Source of the DNA: CAYNEO01 sp964396245
GTDB lineage: Bacteria; Zixibacteria; MSB-5A5; GN15; FEB-12
Assembly (NCBI GenBank): GCA_964396245.1
Contig: CAYNEO010000074.1
Coordinates: forward strand, 1 to 11,772
Reading direction: 5' to 3'
Length of the DNA stretch: 11,772 nucleotides
The notes below the pieces were generated by a model, which saw only the letters and a list, made by a program, of their open reading frames with translations, ran no database searches and had not been told where the DNA came from. Position 1 is the stretch's first letter. Each line of letters begins with the position of its first letter. Both the position numbers and the translations under genes were made by a program. Of the stretch, positions 1 through 6,154 are shown in pieces.

Positions 1-13
1 CCCCACAAAAAAA

Positions 14-86
<73 letters not shown>

Positions 87-87
87 A

Positions 88-326
88 TTCTGCTTTTGCG
101 CCGCAGCCGAACACTGACTGCGACGCAAAGTCTGTCAAAGAACTCCCGGAAAAATCGGCCGGTCAGCCTTTCCCGGGCCAGAAAATATACGGAATCGATT
201 CCGCGAAATCAACCCAATTATATCCCATCGGCTGTTCTAAGAACTCGGAGGCGTGCCCGGGGCCGACCCTCGCCTGAGTGCCTCTCTGTCAATTCAAGAC
301 CCCGCGATTCAGATAAATATACAGCC
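88..326. other. Intergenic region, no gene seen
   Basis: This stretch lies between the tRNA 5' end and the terminator of the lipoprotein gene. The short open frames here have no ribosome binding site, no recognisable protein and overlap one another. The only signal noted is an isolated minus-strand TTGACA at 133-138, which could be the -35 box of the tRNA gene, although the matching -10 position reads AGTGTT and fits poorly. Confidence 0.6.
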
Positions 327-362
327 AAATAAAAACGGGAGAATGACTTTCGCCATTCTCCC
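327..362 (-). terminator. Intrinsic terminator of the DUF4397 lipoprotein gene
   Basis: On the minus strand, GGGAGAATGG, a short CGAAAG loop and TCATTCTCCC form a nearly perfect 10-bp hairpin with one mismatch near the loop. GTTTTTATTT follows directly. It begins about 60 bases after the stop codon of the leftward DUF4397 gene, as expected for a rho-independent terminator. Confidence 0.88.
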
Positions 363-421
363 TACGGAAGTGACTCAGCGCCAAGAGGCGTTGATGCGTG
401 CTCAGATCAAGATGAGGCAGT

Positions 422-1123
422 CTAGTTGTTCACGATGATCTCAGCGCCGAGCGGGTAGGCCGAAGCGCCTGACCCAGCCGCAAAACCTTTGGCAAAGACA
501 GTGTATATCTTGCCGGCCTGTAACGTGATGCCCGGCAGCGGCAGAGCCACCGTGCTCGTTCCGGCCAGCCGAACCTCGAGATTATAGGTGCCGGCATCGA
601 GCGGCGTGAAATCGGTGTATTCTCTGAAAGATTTGTTGCCGAACACGACCGGTCCGCCGGTCACGGCGACATCAACCGCCGGAGCGTCGGGCGACAGGTG
701 AATAAACCGAACGTGAGCCTTGCCGGACGCCGGGGTAGTCAAATCGTCGACCAGGACCAGCGCGCCCAGCGCCGAGCCGGTATCAACGGCAAAGACCGAG
801 TAGTGGGTGTCTTCCGACAGATTCAGGTTGGCTTCGATAGCGGTCGTGCTGGTGCCGGAAACGTTCACCTTAACGTTGCGGGTTCCGGAAGTCACTTCCA
901 GATAGCCGGTGTTGTCCGGGAAACCGAGGCCGGTGCCGGCGACACTGTTATCGACCAGCAGGTCGACCGCGGGCGTACCGGGCGAAGCATGTACTGTCAA
1001 AACACTCGCCTTAGGGGCAGGACTGTTCATGGGATTACTGTCATCATCGTCGCTACAGGCGACAAACAGCGCCATGGTGGCCACCGCGGCGACCAGAACT
1101 TTTGTGCGGGTCAGTCTAAACAT
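422..1123 (-). CDS. DUF4397 domain lipoprotein, two tandem repeats
   Basis: This is a 233-residue predicted exported lipoprotein. The N-terminus has basic residues (R3, R6, K8), a hydrophobic stretch from about residue 9 to 21, and a lipobox-like FVAC with Cys23 as the likely lipidated residue. An Asp/Ser/Pro-rich linker follows. Two beta-rich repeats come next, at about 41-127 and 136-233. They share the signatures VHASPGTPAVDL and IHLSPDAPAVDV, and later YSVFAVDTG and YTVFAKGFA. This pattern is typical of DUF4397, a family of surface or periplasmic proteins of unknown function. The start at 1123 is chosen because AAGGAG sits 7 bases upstream; the ATG two codons earlier is too close to it, and the other upstream ATG codons do not fit it either. 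The gene stands alone, with its own terminator. Family assignment is firm; function is unknown. Confidence 0.88.
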   Translation of the reverse strand: MFRLTRTKVLVAAVATMALFVACSDDDDSNPMNSPAPKASVLTVHASPGTPAVDLLVDNSVAGTGLGFPDNTGYLEVTSGTRNVKVNVSGTSTTAIEANLNLSEDTHYSVFAVDTGSALGALVLVDDLTTPASGKAHVRFIHLSPDAPAVDVAVTGGPVVFGNKSFREYTDFTPLDAGTYNLEVRLAGTSTVALPLPGITLQAGKIYTVFAKGFAAGSGASAYPLGAEIIVNN

Positions 1124-1222
1124 GGTCATTCTCCTTCTCATCATCTCATACTAACGTGTTGTTTTCTTTATCTATTTCCAGATCGCGAGGCTTTCCTCCG
1201 CTGATCTCCTGTTTTTCAAAGC

Positions 1223-1248
1223 CGGGGGCCGTGTGCTCGCGGCCCCCG
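1223..1248 (-). terminator. GC-rich hairpin, possible terminator after the DUF378 gene
   Basis: GGGGGCC and GGCCCCC form a stem of 7-8 bp around an 8-10 base loop, about 40 bases after the stop codon of the leftward DUF378 gene. On that strand it is followed by GGCTTTGAAAAA, so the T-tract is poor. It may be a weak or factor-assisted terminator separating the DUF378 gene from the lipoprotein gene. The opposite strand has no T-tract. Confidence 0.45.
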
Positions 1249-1289
1249 TACTTAACCTGGGTGTCAGTCCCGGTGAATTTATTCTCCCA

Positions 1290-1511
1290 TTAAGCGCGGG
1301 CCGGGGACATCGCCCAGCGACGCTGAATGGCCTTCCACTGCAGGCCCTGGTAAACAGCGGCCACACCGACGAGAGCGTAAACGATCCGGGCCAGGGCGGC
1401 GCCGTTGCCAAAAATGGCCGCCACGAGATCGAAATTAAATATCCCGACCAGGCCCCAGTTCAACCCGCCGACTACGAGCAGGATGGCTGCGATAATGTCT
1501 GCTGACTTCAT
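1290..1511 (-). CDS. DUF378 family small membrane protein
   Basis: This 73-residue protein has two hydrophobic segments, about residues 4-28 and 37-56. It carries the family signature VVGGLNWGLVGIFNFDLV followed by LARIVYALVGVAAVY. That matches DUF378 (YuzA-like), small two-helix inner-membrane proteins with no established function. The C-terminal tail (about 57-73) is basic, with KAIQRR, and probably faces the cytoplasm by the positive-inside rule. The ATG at 1511 has AAGGAG 6 bases upstream, so the start is secure. The gene is flanked by non-coding DNA on both sides and looks monocistronic. Three exact copies of an 8-base box lie 57-153 bases upstream of the start and may control it. Confidence 0.88.
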   Translation of the reverse strand: MKSADIIAAILLVVGGLNWGLVGIFNFDLVAAIFGNGAALARIVYALVGVAAVYQGLQWKAIQRRWAMSPARA

Positions 1512-1565
1512 TGTAAACTCCTTTCGCTAAAATCTTCTCTTTCTCAGTACCGGTTGTTGTCAACC

Positions 1566-1664
1566 TTTTGTCTAACTTCTGACAGATATAACCTGACTCA
1601 TTCCCGGTTTGTTCCATATTTGTCTAAATAAATGGCGGATTTTTCGTATGCCGTTGTTAGACAA
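1566..1664. promoter_or_regulatory. Three TTGTCTAA/TTAGACAA boxes upstream of the DUF378 gene
   Basis: The exact octamer TTGTCTAA occurs at 1568-1575 and 1620-1627, and its reverse complement TTAGACAA at 1657-1664. The first two lie 52 bases apart in the same orientation, close to five helical turns. The third faces them. This clustering in a 97-base non-coding stretch suggests binding sites for a transcription factor. No factor is identified, and no convincing sigma70 -10/-35 pair is seen for the DUF378 gene; a minus-strand TTGACA occurs nearby but lacks a suitable -10 box. Confidence 0.45.
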
Positions 1665-1697
1665 TACGGTTTTGGGGTGAAAAAATCTGCGAAAGGC

Positions 1698-2195
1698 CTA
1701 CCTGGGACGGGAGGCGTCGATCTCTTCGATCAACTTCAGCGTGTCATCCGGGTCAAGCAGCCCGGCCGGACCGGAGCTGTATACCACAAGGGCGATGCGG
1801 CCGGACGGGTCGATCAGGAACCCGGATGGATTGATCGTTCTCTCGAGCGGGTCGTAGAAGGCTCCGGTAAGGATCGAAAACTCGCGGGGTATCAGGCCGT
1901 AAGCCACGGGGAAGTCGAGCTTTAGATCCTCAGCCCCTTTTCGCGCGTCGTCCTTATGTAGAGCCGATGCCGCGATCAGGGCAACTTTCTTCCGGGTAAA
2001 GGTTTCGTAGCATTCCTGGAATCGCGTGAGATACTCGCGGCAGGACTCATTGTCGTAGTTGCGGTAAGTGATGAGCACCGACCATTTCCCCATAGTCTCA
2101 TCGGGTATTGTCACCGTACTCCCATCCAGAAGCCGCAACTGCATTTCAGGGAACGGGTCCCCATTATCGAGTTTGTGTGTATCGGCGTGAACCAT
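1698..2195 (-). CDS. Peroxiredoxin-like (AhpC/TSA, thioredoxin fold) protein lacking the first active-site Cys
   Basis: This 165-residue cytoplasmic protein aligns without gaps over its first half to the product of 2566-3057. Shared landmarks are KLDxGDxFPxM, RLLxG, GxW, the region around residues 38-60, TGAFY and YSSGxxGL. These are features of the peroxiredoxin-like/redoxin family, whose members usually carry WCPxC. Here that position reads DNESC: residue 49 is Asn, and only Cys52 is kept. Cys62 is an extra cysteine. CXXC-type thiol-disulfide chemistry is therefore unlikely; a one-cysteine or non-catalytic role is possible. The start at 2195 is chosen for GGAGAGG 4-7 bases upstream and because it matches the paralog's N-terminus. 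A longer reading to 2333 would need a TTG start and adds unrelated sequence. It is probably a tandem duplicate of its neighbour, separated by 370 bases. Confidence 0.82.
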   Translation of the reverse strand: MVHADTHKLDNGDPFPEMQLRLLDGSTVTIPDETMGKWSVLITYRNYDNESCREYLTRFQECYETFTRKKVALIAASALHKDDARKGAEDLKLDFPVAYGLIPREFSILTGAFYDPLERTINPSGFLIDPSGRIALVVYSSGPAGLLDPDDTLKLIEEIDASRPR

Positions 2196-2565
2196 CAATC
2201 CTCTCCAGGCAAGCGCATCAGTAGTCTGTCTTGATGTCATTCTCAAGGCCGGGTACATAACCTCGGGCCACCTGTCGGCGACTGCTCCCTTCGTCTTATC
2301 CCTTGCCTGGAGAATTTGAGCATGAAGAACCAAGCGATATCGACGCTGCCGGGGTTTTTAGCAGCTCGAGAGCGAACCCGACGCAAAACTCTCGCTTACA
2401 ATAACGGCGCGATCAGACAATTTGTTCTCGAATTAATACCAATAACTCCCGAAAAGTCAGCACCTATGCCCTTTTTTCTGTTTCCCGGTCTCGGCTGAAG
2501 CCAAAAAATATTCGTCGGCCAAGCTTTTGAATCAGATTTCGTCATCCAACTAAAACATAAGTCTC
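2196..2565. other. Non-coding gap between the two redox genes
   Basis: These 370 bases separate the paralogous redox genes. No gene is supported: the open frames lack ribosome binding sites and protein likeness. No strong terminator follows the 2566-3057 gene, although an AT-rich stretch (2501-2511) contains a run of six A, read as T on the minus strand. No clear promoter for the downstream paralog could be picked out by eye. The length suggests that the two genes are transcribed separately or that the spacer carries unrecognised regulation. Confidence 0.5.
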
Positions 2566-3057
2566 TTACCTCGCCTTGATCAGTTGGTCCAGCCTCTTGA
2601 GCGTCCCCTCAGCCGTGTATAGCCCGATTCCGCCCGAGCTGTAGATTGATCCCCGAATAATACCGTCTTGATCGATGATGAACGCCGTCGCATGGATAAA
2701 ATGGTGTTCTCTATTATAAAACGCACCGGTCGCCCGTGAAAAATCTCTCGGATTGAGATCGTATCCGATAGGAAAGGTTACCTCGCTCAACTCTCTGGAC
2801 TTCTCCGATTCTTCACGGTTCTGAGACGACACGGCGATCACGAAAACGTCCCGCTTTTCATACTCCTTGATATGATCCTCAAAGTCAGCTAACTGCCTTC
2901 GGCAGAATGGGCACCAGTAGCCGCAGTAACCTATAAAAACCATCCATCGGCCGCGCGCATCACGGGGGAGCCTGATCTCTCCGCCTGTTAGCAGCCGAAA
3001 CTCCATGTCCGGAAACACGTCGCCCGTATCGAGTTTTTTAGTACGTTCGCAAGCCAT
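2566..3057 (-). CDS. Peroxiredoxin-like/redoxin family protein (CPFC active site)
   Basis: This 163-residue protein has a thioredoxin fold of the AhpC/TSA type. The N-terminal KLDTGDVFPDM and LPRDARGRW lead into the active-site segment GYWCPFCRRQL, with Cys49 and Cys52 and an additional Cys45. Further marks are TFPIGYD (about 94-100), TGAFY (110-114), an FIIDQDG strand (126-132) and YSSGGIGL (139-146). The family reduces peroxides or thiols in the cytoplasm; the substrate of this member is unknown. There is no signal peptide. The start at 3057 is preferred because AAGGAG lies 6 bases upstream; the ATG six codons earlier has no such site. The next gene downstream on the same strand is a cysteine-deficient paralog. 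The upstream region carries GACAG/TTAGACAG boxes. Confidence 0.88.
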   Translation of the reverse strand: MACERTKKLDTGDVFPDMEFRLLTGGEIRLPRDARGRWMVFIGYCGYWCPFCRRQLADFEDHIKEYEKRDVFVIAVSSQNREESEKSRELSEVTFPIGYDLNPRDFSRATGAFYNREHHFIHATAFIIDQDGIIRGSIYSSGGIGLYTAEGTLKRLDQLIKAR

Positions 3058-3085
3058 CGCGGTCTCCTTCCCCATGGGATGGAGT

Positions 3086-3128
3086 CTGTCATATAGACAG
3101 GTTGTCAGTCAGGTACCCAATTAGACAG
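3086..3128. promoter_or_regulatory. Inverted repeat CTGTC-ATATA-GACAG and TTAGACAG box upstream of the redox gene
   Basis: A perfect 5-bp inverted repeat with a 5-base spacer lies at 3086-3100, 29-43 bases upstream of the redox gene's start codon. TTAGACAG follows at 3121-3128 and differs by one base from the box found three times near the DUF378 gene. A weak minus-strand promoter, TTGGGT and TCTATA spaced by 17 bases, overlaps the inverted repeat, so a bound protein could block it. This is a candidate operator, not proven. Confidence 0.35.
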
Positions 3129-3261
3129 GAAATCCGGTGAGACAACGAGAGCAAAGGTGAGCGGTTCAGGTGAATCAACGTTGTGCACTTTTGTAACGGT
3201 TACGGCGGCCAATTGTTCGCTGGGGACCGCTCATATGTGACTGGCTGGGTCAGCGAAATAC

Positions 3262-3290
3262 TTGTTACATCCTCCCTCACAGGCTATACT
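3262..3290 (+). promoter_or_regulatory. Sigma70-like promoter for the S9 peptidase gene
   Basis: TTGTTA (3262-3267) and TATACT (3285-3290) are separated by exactly 17 bases. They match the sigma70 consensus at four and five of six positions. Transcription would start near 3297 and leave a short leader of about 34 bases before the ATG, containing GGAGGAG at 3317-3323. An 11-base palindrome, GTAACGGTTAC, lies at 3193-3203 further upstream and could be an operator. Confidence 0.65.
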
Positions 3291-3330
3291 TAGCAATTGT
3301 TGTCACCTTTGCTTTTGGAGGAGATCCGCC

Positions 3331-5841
3331 ATGTCCGTCCCGAAAATGCCCCGCAAATTTATCACACCGATCACCATCGTGTCGGTGATCACGCTCATGC
3401 TGCTGACGGCGTTTCCCGTTGTCGGCCAGGAAAATGAAGGCGACGCCCTGCCGTACATGATGCCGCCGGACGCCATCAAGGCGCTCATCGACGCTCCGCA
3501 GACCCCGAGCCTTTCTCTCAGCCCCGACCGCACCATGATGCTCTACCTGGAACAGCCCGGCCTGCCGGGAATCGATGAAATCTCACAGCCGGAGCTCCGC
3601 ATCGCGGGCCTTCGAATCAACCCGCGCACCAGCGGCCCGAGTCGCGGTCGATACTATAACGGCCTGACCCTCAAAGACCTCGAGACCGGAGACGAAACCA
3701 AAATCACCGGTATCCCCGAAAATCCAAAAATCTCAAGTGTCGACTGGTCGAACGACAGCAAGTACGTTTCGTTCGCCCTTACAATGCCGGATCATATCGA
3801 GCTCTGGGTGGCCGATGTCAACGCTGCCACGGCCAAACGACTGACCGACTTGAGCCTGAATGACACCTATGGCAACGCCATTCACTGGCTCTCCGACAGC
3901 AAAACGATTGTTGCCCTGACCGTGCCGAGCGACCGCGGCGAAAAGCCCGCCGACCAACTTGTCCCGCAGGGACCGGTAGTGCAGGAAAACCTCGGGCGCG
4001 TCGCACCCGCTCGGACCTATCAGGATCTCCTGCAGAATTCTCACGATGAAGCCCTCTTCGACTACTACGTCACATCGCAGATTGTCCGCATCTCGCTCGA
4101 CGGCGCTGTGACTCCCCTCGGCGAACCATCGATAGTCCAGAGTGTCAGCCCGTCGCCCGATGGCAACTACCTGCTCGTCGACCGTGTCCACCGGCCGTAT
4201 TCTTACACCGTGCCGGTTTCACGCTTCCCGAAACTGGTTCAGGTCTGGGACACCGACGGCAAAACCGTCTATGACGTCGTCGATCAACCGCTGGCCGATA
4301 ATATTCCGATCGCTTTCGGCTCGGTGGAAACCGGGCGCCGCAGTATTGATTGGCGTGCCGATGCCGACGCCACCCTGTACTGGGCGGAGGCACTCGACGG
4401 CGGCGATGCCGGCGCCGAAGCGCAACAACGCGACCGGGTTTTCATGTTGCCTGCGCCGTTTAACGGCGAACCGATAACTCTGGCCACTCTTACTCAGCGC
4501 TACGGTGGTATCACATGGGGAAGCGATGACCTCGCGATGATCGAAGAATGGTGGTGGCCGACCCGCAACATGAAGTTCTGGTTTATCAAACCGGGCGACC
4601 CGACCGCGGAACCATCCCTCTGGCAGGACAGGTCGTGGGAGGACCGCTACAATGACCCCGGCTCGCCGATGATGCGGCTGACTGACCATGGCCAGTATGT
4701 TATATTGACGGCCGACAACGGCAACACGCTTTTTCTCTCGGGTGCCGGTGCGTCGCCGGAAGGCGACAGGCCGTTCCTCGATGAATTCAACATCTCCACC
4801 GGTGAAACCAACCGGCTCTTCCGCTCTGAAGCGCCGTACTATGAGTACGCGGTCGTGTTCACCGATGTCGACAACCGTCAGTTGATGACCCGGCGCGAGT
4901 CTGTCGACCAACCGCCGAACTACTACCTTCGCGACCTGAGCACCGGTGACCTGACACAGTTGACCGCTTTCCCGCATCCGACTCCGGAGCTGGCAAAAGT
5001 CCAGAAAGAACTGATTAAGTACCAGCGGGACGACGGTGTGCAACTGACCGCGACACTGTATCTGCCTGCCGGCTACGATGCCGAGAACGACGGACCGCTG
5101 CCATTGCTCATGTGGGCCTACCCCGAGGAATTCAAATCCGCCGATGCCGCCGGACAGGTGACCAGCTCGCCATACCGATTCATACGCACCGCGTGGTATT
5201 CGCCGCTGATGTTCATTGTCGACGGCTACGCTGTCCTCGATGATCCCTCGATGCCGATTATCGGCGAGGGCGACGAAGAACCAAACGACAGCTATGTCGA
5301 ACAGCTTGTTGCCGATGCCCAGGCGGCGGTTGATGAAGTTGTTCGACGGGGCGTGGCGGATCCCGACAAAATCGCCATCGGCGGCCACTCGTACGGGGCG
5401 TTCATGGTCGCCAACCTGCTCGCTCACTCGGATGTATACCGGCTTGGGATCGCCCGGAGCGGCGCCTATAACCGAACACTCACCCCGTTCGGCTTCCAGT
5501 CCGAAGAGCGGACATTGTGGCAGGCGCCGGAGGTGTACTTCGCGATGTCACCGTTCATGCACGCCGACAAAATCGACGAACCGATTCTTTTGATCCACGG
5601 TGAGGCCGACAACAACCCCGGCACGTTCCCGCTTCAGAGCGAGCGGCTCTATGGCGCGCTGAAGGGGCTCGGCAAGACGGCGCGATTGGTTATGCTGCCG
5701 AGCGAAAGTCACAGTTACCGGGCCCGAGAGTCGATCATGCACATGCTCTGGGAAATGTCGACCTGGATGGACAAGTACGTGAAGAACGCCGAGCCGCGCC
5801 CGGCCGCCAAAGAAGTCGAAGTCGGAGCAGTCGGCAAGTAA
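3331..5841 (+). CDS. Exported S9 family serine peptidase, glutamyl-endopeptidase-like (S9D)
   Basis: This 836-residue protein is predicted to be secreted. Residues 1-32 form a signal peptide: basic P7-R8-K9, a hydrophobic core, and likely cleavage between Gly32 and Gln33. A beta-propeller region covers about 60-540 and an alpha/beta-hydrolase domain about 560-825. The catalytic triad is readable as Ser687 in GGHSYGAF, Asp760 in HGEADNN and His794 in SESHSY. The segments MPPDAIKALIDAP, LAxxGxRIN-like LRIAGLRIN, ARTYQDLLQNSHDEALFDYY and WAYPEEFKSADAAGQV recall plant chloroplast glutamyl endopeptidase, which cleaves peptides after Glu. Specificity here is inferred, not seen. GGAGGAG sits 7 bases before the ATG at 3331; an earlier ATG at 3262 overlaps the promoter and would bury the signal peptide. 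It has its own promoter and no operon partner. It is a likely periplasmic peptide-degrading enzyme. Confidence 0.9.
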   Translation: MSVPKMPRKFITPITIVSVITLMLLTAFPVVGQENEGDALPYMMPPDAIKALIDAPQTPSLSLSPDRTMMLYLEQPGLPGIDEISQPELRIAGLRINPRTSGPSRGRYYNGLTLKDLETGDETKITGIPENPKISSVDWSNDSKYVSFALTMPDHIELWVADVNAATAKRLTDLSLNDTYGNAIHWLSDSKTIVALTVPSDRGEKPADQLVPQGPVVQENLGRVAPARTYQDLLQNSHDEALFDYYVTSQIVRISLDGAVTPLGEPSIVQSVSPSPDGNYLLVDRVHRPYSYTVPVSRFPKLVQVWDTDGKTVYDVVDQPLADNIPIAFGSVETGRRSIDWRADADATLYWAEALDGGDAGAEAQQRDRVFMLPAPFNGEPITLATLTQRYGGITWGSDDLAMIEEWWWPTRNMKFWFIKPGDPTAEPSLWQDRSWEDRYNDPGSPMMRLTDHGQYVILTADNGNTLFLSGAGASPEGDRPFLDEFNISTGETNRLFRSEAPYYEYAVVFTDVDNRQLMTRRESVDQPPNYYLRDLSTGDLTQLTAFPHPTPELAKVQKELIKYQRDDGVQLTATLYLPAGYDAENDGPLPLLMWAYPEEFKSADAAGQVTSSPYRFIRTAWYSPLMFIVDGYAVLDDPSMPIIGEGDEEPNDSYVEQLVADAQAAVDEVVRRGVADPDKIAIGGHSYGAFMVANLLAHSDVYRLGIARSGAYNRTLTPFGFQSEERTLWQAPEVYFAMSPFMHADKIDEPILLIHGEADNNPGTFPLQSERLYGALKGLGKTARLVMLPSESHSYRARESIMHMLWEMSTWMDKYVKNAEPRPAAKEVEVGAVGK

Positions 5842-5860
5842 GGCCATATTCAGGGGACGC

Positions 5861-5912
5861 GAGGGGCCATGCTGAGCGAAGTCGAAGCATGACACTTTGA
5901 TGCTGACCCCTC
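5861..5912. repeat. Palindromic element, possible dispersed repeat
   Basis: CATGCT (5868-5873) and AGCATG (5886-5891) form an inverted repeat around GAGCGAAGTCGA. An outer pair, GAGGGG (5861-5866) and CCCCTC (5907-5912), encloses it. The inner sequence resembles, from memory, a TGCTTCGACTTCGCTCAGCA motif that recurs between genes in many environmental genomes; this could not be checked here. There is no T-tract, so it is not a standard terminator. It begins 20 bases after the peptidase stop codon. Confidence 0.45.
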
Positions 5913-5947
5913 TACCTACCCGACGCTCTCAACATGTTGCGTGGGGA

Positions 5948-5970
5948 GACGCTCGCTAAAGGCGAGCGTC
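5948..5970. repeat. Perfect 9-bp inverted repeat
   Basis: GACGCTCGC and GCGAGCGTC pair perfectly around the 5-base loop TAAAG. No T-tract follows on either strand. Together with the element at 5861-5912 and the palindrome CAACATGTTG at 5930-5939, it makes the gap 5842-6154 unusually rich in dyad symmetry. It could be a REP-like dispersed element or an mRNA-stabilising 3' structure for the peptidase transcript. Confidence 0.6.
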
Positions 5971-6052
5971 ACCCGGCGCCCTCCGCCACACCACCCCTGC
6001 CCCGGCCAGGCCGCCCGGGAATATCACCAAAACCCCCTGTTTTCGATTTGCC

Positions 6053-6081
6053 TTGAATTTCGAGCCGTCGCGCCGCATATT
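6053..6081 (+). promoter_or_regulatory. Candidate sigma70 promoter for the CheB/CheR-PAS operon
   Basis: TTGAAT (6053-6058) and CATATT (6076-6081) are spaced by 17 bases, each matching four of six consensus positions. Transcription would begin near 6088, about 67 bases before the start codon at 6155. The location fits the only gap upstream of the two-gene signalling unit. Confidence 0.42.
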
Positions 6082-6154
6082 GTGATGAACGAGATGTCTT
6101 TTGTAATACCCCACATCCTGATATTCATCTCATAGCCAAACTCAAGGAGTCACT

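Noticed and set aside
110..138. A tRNA promoter based on the minus-strand TTGACA at 133-138
   Set aside because: The hexamer at the 17-base spacing reads AGTGTT, only two matches to the -10 consensus, so it is not listed as a promoter.
698..1204. A 168-codon plus-strand open frame across the lipoprotein gene
   Set aside because: The minus-strand frame has an AAGGAG site, signal peptide and a known repeat family; the plus-strand frame has none of these.
2196..2333. An extended N-terminus for the cysteine-deficient redox protein
   Set aside because: It would need a TTG start without a good ribosome binding site and adds residues absent from the paralog; the ATG at 2195 matches the paralog start.
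4219..5427. A 402-codon minus-strand open frame opposite the S9 peptidase gene
   Set aside because: It lies wholly inside a well-supported gene whose protein has signal peptide and catalytic triad. It has no ribosome binding site or recognisable domain, and long antisense frames are common in GC-rich coding DNA.
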